Part shown: piece by piece, positions 7,620 through 9,381 of the stretch
Numbering within the stretch: the first letter of the stretch is position 1
Layout: every line of letters starts with the position of its first letter
Origin: Paracoccaceae bacterium
Lineage (GTDB): Bacteria > Pseudomonadota > Alphaproteobacteria > Rhodobacterales > Rhodobacteraceae
NCBI GenBank assembly: GCA_003551745.1
Contig: PUNI01000122.1
Span: forward strand, 1-9,381
Direction: 5' to 3'
Length of the DNA stretch: 9,381 bases
Notes under the pieces: model-generated
The model's input: the letters and a program-made list of their open reading frames with translations, nothing else
Databases searched by the model: none
Told to the model about the DNA's origin: nothing
Program-made: the position numbers and the translations under genes

Positions 7620-7705
7620 GGCCTGCCCGTTGTTGTGCCTGCCCGGGCGGCTAGGTAGACCGGAGGCGGGCGACATGCAATCGCACGGCAGCGGAGGAGC
7701 ATGCG
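7620..7705. promoter_or_regulatory. Divergent control region between acylase and dehydrogenase genes
   Basis: The 86 bp between the divergent starts must carry both promoters. On the plus strand GGAGGA (7693-7698) is a strong ribosome binding site 7 nt before the dehydrogenase ATG. A weak plus-strand promoter candidate is TTGTGC (7633-7638), 17 bp, TAGACC (7656-7661), matching three of six at each box. GCCTGCCCG occurs twice, at 7621-7629 and 7637-7645, with starts 16 bp apart, and an 8-bp palindrome GCCCGGGC lies at 7641-7648. On the minus strand the repeat reads CGGGCAGGC and provides only a weak GGCAGG ribosome binding site very close to the acylase ATG. Confidence 0.35.
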
Positions 7706-8584
7706 ATGGCGCGGGTGGCGTTTCTGGGCCTTGGCGTGATGGGCGGGCCGATGGCCGGCCATCTGACCGCGGCAGGCCACGAGGTGGCGGTCTTCAACCG
7801 GACGGCGGCGAAGGCCGAGGCGTGGGTGGCAACCCATGGCCACCGCTCGGCGGCCACGCCGCGGCAGGCTGCCGCTGGCGCCGAGTTCGTGATGGCCTGC
7901 GTGGGCAACGACAAGGATCTGCGGGCCGTCTGCCTGGGCGAGGATGGCGCCTTCGCGGGCATGGCGGACGGGGCGGTGTTCGTCGATCACACAACCGTGT
8001 CGGCCCGGGTGACGCGGGAGCTGTCTGGCCGCGCCGCCGAGGCGGGGCTCGGCTTCGTCGATGCGCCGGTCTCGGGCGGCCAGGCGGGCGCCGAGAACGG
8101 CGCGCTCTCGATCATGTGTGGCGGCACGGCCTCCGATTATGCCCGTGCCGAACCGGTGATGACGGCCTATGCGCGAATCTGCCGCCGGCTGGGCGAGAGC
8201 GGGGCGGGCCAGATCGCGAAGATGATGAACCAGATCGCCATCGCCGGCCTCGTGCAGGGGCTCGCCGAGGCGCTGCACTTCGGCGAGAAGTCGGGGATGG
8301 ACGGCCGGGCTGTCGTCGAGGTGATCAGCCAGGGTGCGGCAGGCTCCTGGCAGATGGCCAATCGCCACGAAACGATGCTGGAGGGGCGCTTCGATTTCGG
8401 CTTCGCGGTGGACTGGATGCGCAAGGATCTGGGTATCTGCCTCGAGGCCGCCGACGAGACGGGCGCGGCGCTGCCGGTCACCGCGCTGGTCGATCAGTTC
8501 TACAAGGAGGTGCAGGCGATGGGGGGCGGCCGCTGGGATACCTCGAGTCTGATCGCCCGGCTGCGCCGGTTCTCGGCTGACTGA
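7706..8584 (+). CDS. NAD(P)-dependent beta-hydroxyacid dehydrogenase (3-hydroxyisobutyrate dehydrogenase / glyoxylate reductase family)
   Basis: This 292-residue protein has the usual length and motif order of the beta-hydroxyacid dehydrogenase family, cytoplasmic enzymes that interconvert hydroxy acids and semialdehydes or oxo acids. The N-terminal Rossmann motif is GLGVMGGPMAGHL (8-20). After strand two it has N31-R32-T33, an arrangement that in this family favours NADP(H) over NAD(H). The substrate loop is DAPVSGG (119-125) and the catalytic lysine is K172 in GQIAKMMNQ. The C-terminal all-alpha domain follows and the protein ends after a DTSSLIARLRR stretch. The exact substrate (3-hydroxyisobutyrate, tartronate semialdehyde, glyoxylate or succinic semialdehyde) cannot be decided from the sequence. 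The start is ATG 7706 with GGAGGA 7 nt upstream; the ATG at 7701 is out of frame. The gene stands alone, divergent from the acylase and convergent with the lipoprotein gene. Confidence 0.9.
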   Translation: MARVAFLGLGVMGGPMAGHLTAAGHEVAVFNRTAAKAEAWVATHGHRSAATPRQAAAGAEFVMACVGNDKDLRAVCLGEDGAFAGMADGAVFVDHTTVSARVTRELSGRAAEAGLGFVDAPVSGGQAGAENGALSIMCGGTASDYARAEPVMTAYARICRRLGESGAGQIAKMMNQIAIAGLVQGLAEALHFGEKSGMDGRAVVEVISQGAAGSWQMANRHETMLEGRFDFGFAVDWMRKDLGICLEAADETGAALPVTALVDQFYKEVQAMGGGRWDTSSLIARLRRFSAD

Positions 8585-8618
8585 CGCAACCACCGCGGCC
8601 TGACGGCAGGCAGTCTCA

Positions 8619-8651
8619 CGCAAGGCTGCGAACGACAGGCGCAGGCTTGCG
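8619..8651. terminator. Hairpin between convergent dehydrogenase and lipoprotein genes
   Basis: CGCAAGGCTGCG (8619-8630) pairs with CGCAGGCTTGCG (8640-8651) over 12 positions with one G-G mismatch, leaving a 9-nt loop. It sits 34 bp after either stop codon, in the middle of the 100-bp convergent gap, so it can serve both transcripts. No T-run follows on either strand. A smaller perfect hairpin, GCCTG-ACGG-CAGGC (8598-8611), lies just before it. Confidence 0.55.
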
Positions 8652-8684
8652 GACGGCGACGGGCTGCCGCCACGCCGGTCAGGA

Positions 8685-9242
8685 TCAGGGAATGATCCGG
8701 GTATATTTGATCCCGGCCAGCGAGGCGCCGGCGATGAGGCCGGCCTGCCCGTAGACCAGCGCGATGATCGGGTCGATCTGCGACGTGCTCTCCAGCATTG
8801 CTGCCGCACCGCCTTCGGGCGTGGCATAGCGCACATCGGCCGACACCGCCCAGCCGTCCGAGGCGCGGAAGCGCTGCAGCGCCTCGGGCGTCATGAAGAA
8901 GATCGCATGGGCGTATTGCTGGCCGCCGAACTGCAGCCCGACGCTCGCGCGCGTGGCGGAGTAGTAGTCGACGCTGACGTCGTTGATCCGCAATGCGCCA
9001 CGCCCGTAGCCGCCCCCGAGGAAGAACCCGCCCTCGGTGACCAGCGGCATGTAGAGCACGCCGCTCGCCTTGCTCGCCAGCTCCCGCGTGCCGGGATAGC
9101 GCGAGAACAGGAAGTCGCGCATGGTGTCGACCCGCGCGTCCAGAACCTCCGCGCCGGGGCCGCCGACGGGATTGCCGCAGCCGGCCACCGCGAGCGTGCC
9201 CGCCATGCCGACGAGCACCCCGCGCCTGGTGAGAGTTTTCAT
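8685..9242 (-). CDS. YSC84/SYLF-domain (DUF500) lipoprotein
   Basis: The 185-residue product starts with a lipoprotein signal: K2, R6 and R7, a hydrophobic core, and the lipobox AVAGC with C22 as the predicted lipidated cysteine. The N-terminus TRRGVLVG also resembles a twin-arginine motif, so Tat export is possible. From about residue 58 the protein matches the SYLF/YSC84 fold: ASGVLYMPLVTEGGFFLGGGYGRG, then DYYSATRASVGLQFGGQQY, a FMTPEALQRF helix, and an end of IIALVYGQAGLIAGASLAGIKYTRI in the usual order. Eukaryotic relatives bind lipids and actin; the bacterial function is not established, but lipid binding in the envelope is the common inference. +3 is asparagine, not aspartate, so outer-membrane sorting is allowed. 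The ATG has AGAGG 7 nt upstream. It appears to be a single-gene unit with its own promoter. Confidence 0.9.
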   Translation of the reverse strand: MKTLTRRGVLVGMAGTLAVAGCGNPVGGPGAEVLDARVDTMRDFLFSRYPGTRELASKASGVLYMPLVTEGGFFLGGGYGRGALRINDVSVDYYSATRASVGLQFGGQQYAHAIFFMTPEALQRFRASDGWAVSADVRYATPEGGAAAMLESTSQIDPIIALVYGQAGLIAGASLAGIKYTRIIP

Positions 9243-9325
9243 TGTTGTGCCTCTTGCCTGCCCGTTGCCCGTGTGCTGGGACGTGCGCGCACCTGTGACC
9301 GTCGCGTTACGCCCGAGCCCACCAC

Positions 9326-9354
9326 AAGATACGGTATCGGCGCGCCGATGTCAC
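9326..9354 (-). promoter_or_regulatory. Candidate sigma70-type promoter of the SYLF lipoprotein gene
   Basis: Read on the minus strand, GTGACA (9354-9349) matches the -35 consensus at five of six positions and TATCTT (9331-9326) the -10 consensus at four of six, with a spacer of exactly 17 bp. The predicted start is near 9319, giving a leader of about 77 nt. It is the best promoter-like element I found in the window. Confidence 0.55.
9336..9349. promoter_or_regulatory. Perfect 14-bp palindrome inside the lipoprotein promoter (candidate operator)
   Basis: ATCGGCGCGCCGAT reads the same on both strands and fills most of the spacer between the predicted -10 and -35 boxes. A second palindrome, GATAC-G-GTATC (9328-9338), overlaps it by three bases and covers most of the -10 box. 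Symmetry in this position is typical of repressor operators, but no regulator gene is in the window. Confidence 0.45.
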
Positions 9355-9381
9355 CCATTAGCTGGCCGGAAAGGCGAATCC

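Larger units (their letters stand above)
9243..9381. other. Upstream region of the lipoprotein gene
   Basis: The last 139 bp hold the lipoprotein leader, its promoter and the two palindromes described separately. No coding sequence is supported here, and nothing recognisable is seen from 9355 to the window end. Confidence 0.5.

Noticed and set aside
5109..7658. 849-codon plus-strand open frame opposite the acylase gene
   Set aside because: The minus strand carries clear penicillin acylase motifs throughout. The plus-strand translation is Arg/Gln/His/Gly-rich with no recognisable domain.
7620..7676. N-terminal extension of the acylase by 19 residues from the ATG at 7676
   Set aside because: The sequence before 7676 is pyrimidine-rich on the coding strand with no ribosome binding site, and the extension would bury the signal segment. 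It cannot be fully excluded.
7613..8836. 407-codon minus-strand open frame opposite the dehydrogenase gene
   Set aside because: It overlaps the whole dehydrogenase gene and part of the lipoprotein gene, has no domain, and would conflict with three supported genes.

Overview
This window is high-GC DNA with the gene content and protein style of an alphaproteobacterium, most likely a member of the Rhodobacteraceae/Paracoccaceae. That placement is inferred from the short 77-residue Hfq with an RKNK rim patch, the trkA-trkH-hfq-hflX gene order and the strong G/C bias. I could not run a taxonomic search. Most of the window is a conserved housekeeping locus. I found no CRISPR array, insertion sequence, phage gene, tRNA or rRNA, and no clearly new multi-gene system.

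Layout: (1) 1-203 (+) is the C-terminal tail of a sugar-type ABC transporter ATPase. (2) 204-505 is a non-coding gap with one clear inverted repeat. (3) 506-3415 (+) holds trkA and trkH, the regulatory and membrane subunits of a Trk potassium uptake system, 9 bp apart. (4) 3416-3557 is a gap with a candidate hfq promoter and a long leader hairpin. (5) 3558-5105 (+) holds hfq (RNA chaperone) and hflX (ribosome-associated GTPase), 18 bp apart. (6) 5160-7619 (-) is a membrane-anchored or exported penicillin-acylase-family Ntn hydrolase, convergent with hflX. (7) 7706-8584 (+) is a beta-hydroxyacid dehydrogenase of the HIBADH/glyoxylate reductase family, divergent from the acylase. (8) 8685-9242 (-) is a YSC84/SYLF-domain lipoprotein, convergent with the dehydrogenase, with a good sigma70-like promoter at 9326-9354.

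Functionally, TrkA binds NAD(H) and gates the TrkH potassium channel. Hfq and HflX are post-transcriptional and ribosome-rescue factors often found side by side. In several alphaproteobacteria this block follows ntrYX, but here it follows an ABC transporter. The second half holds three separate units (acylase, dehydrogenase, lipoprotein). Both minus-strand envelope genes carry related sequence just before their start codons.

The most interesting observations are regulatory: a perfect 14-bp palindrome in the spacer of the lipoprotein promoter, the shared leader words of the acylase and the lipoprotein, and the hairpin at the predicted 5' end of the hfq mRNA. All are motif-level observations made by eye and have not been tested.
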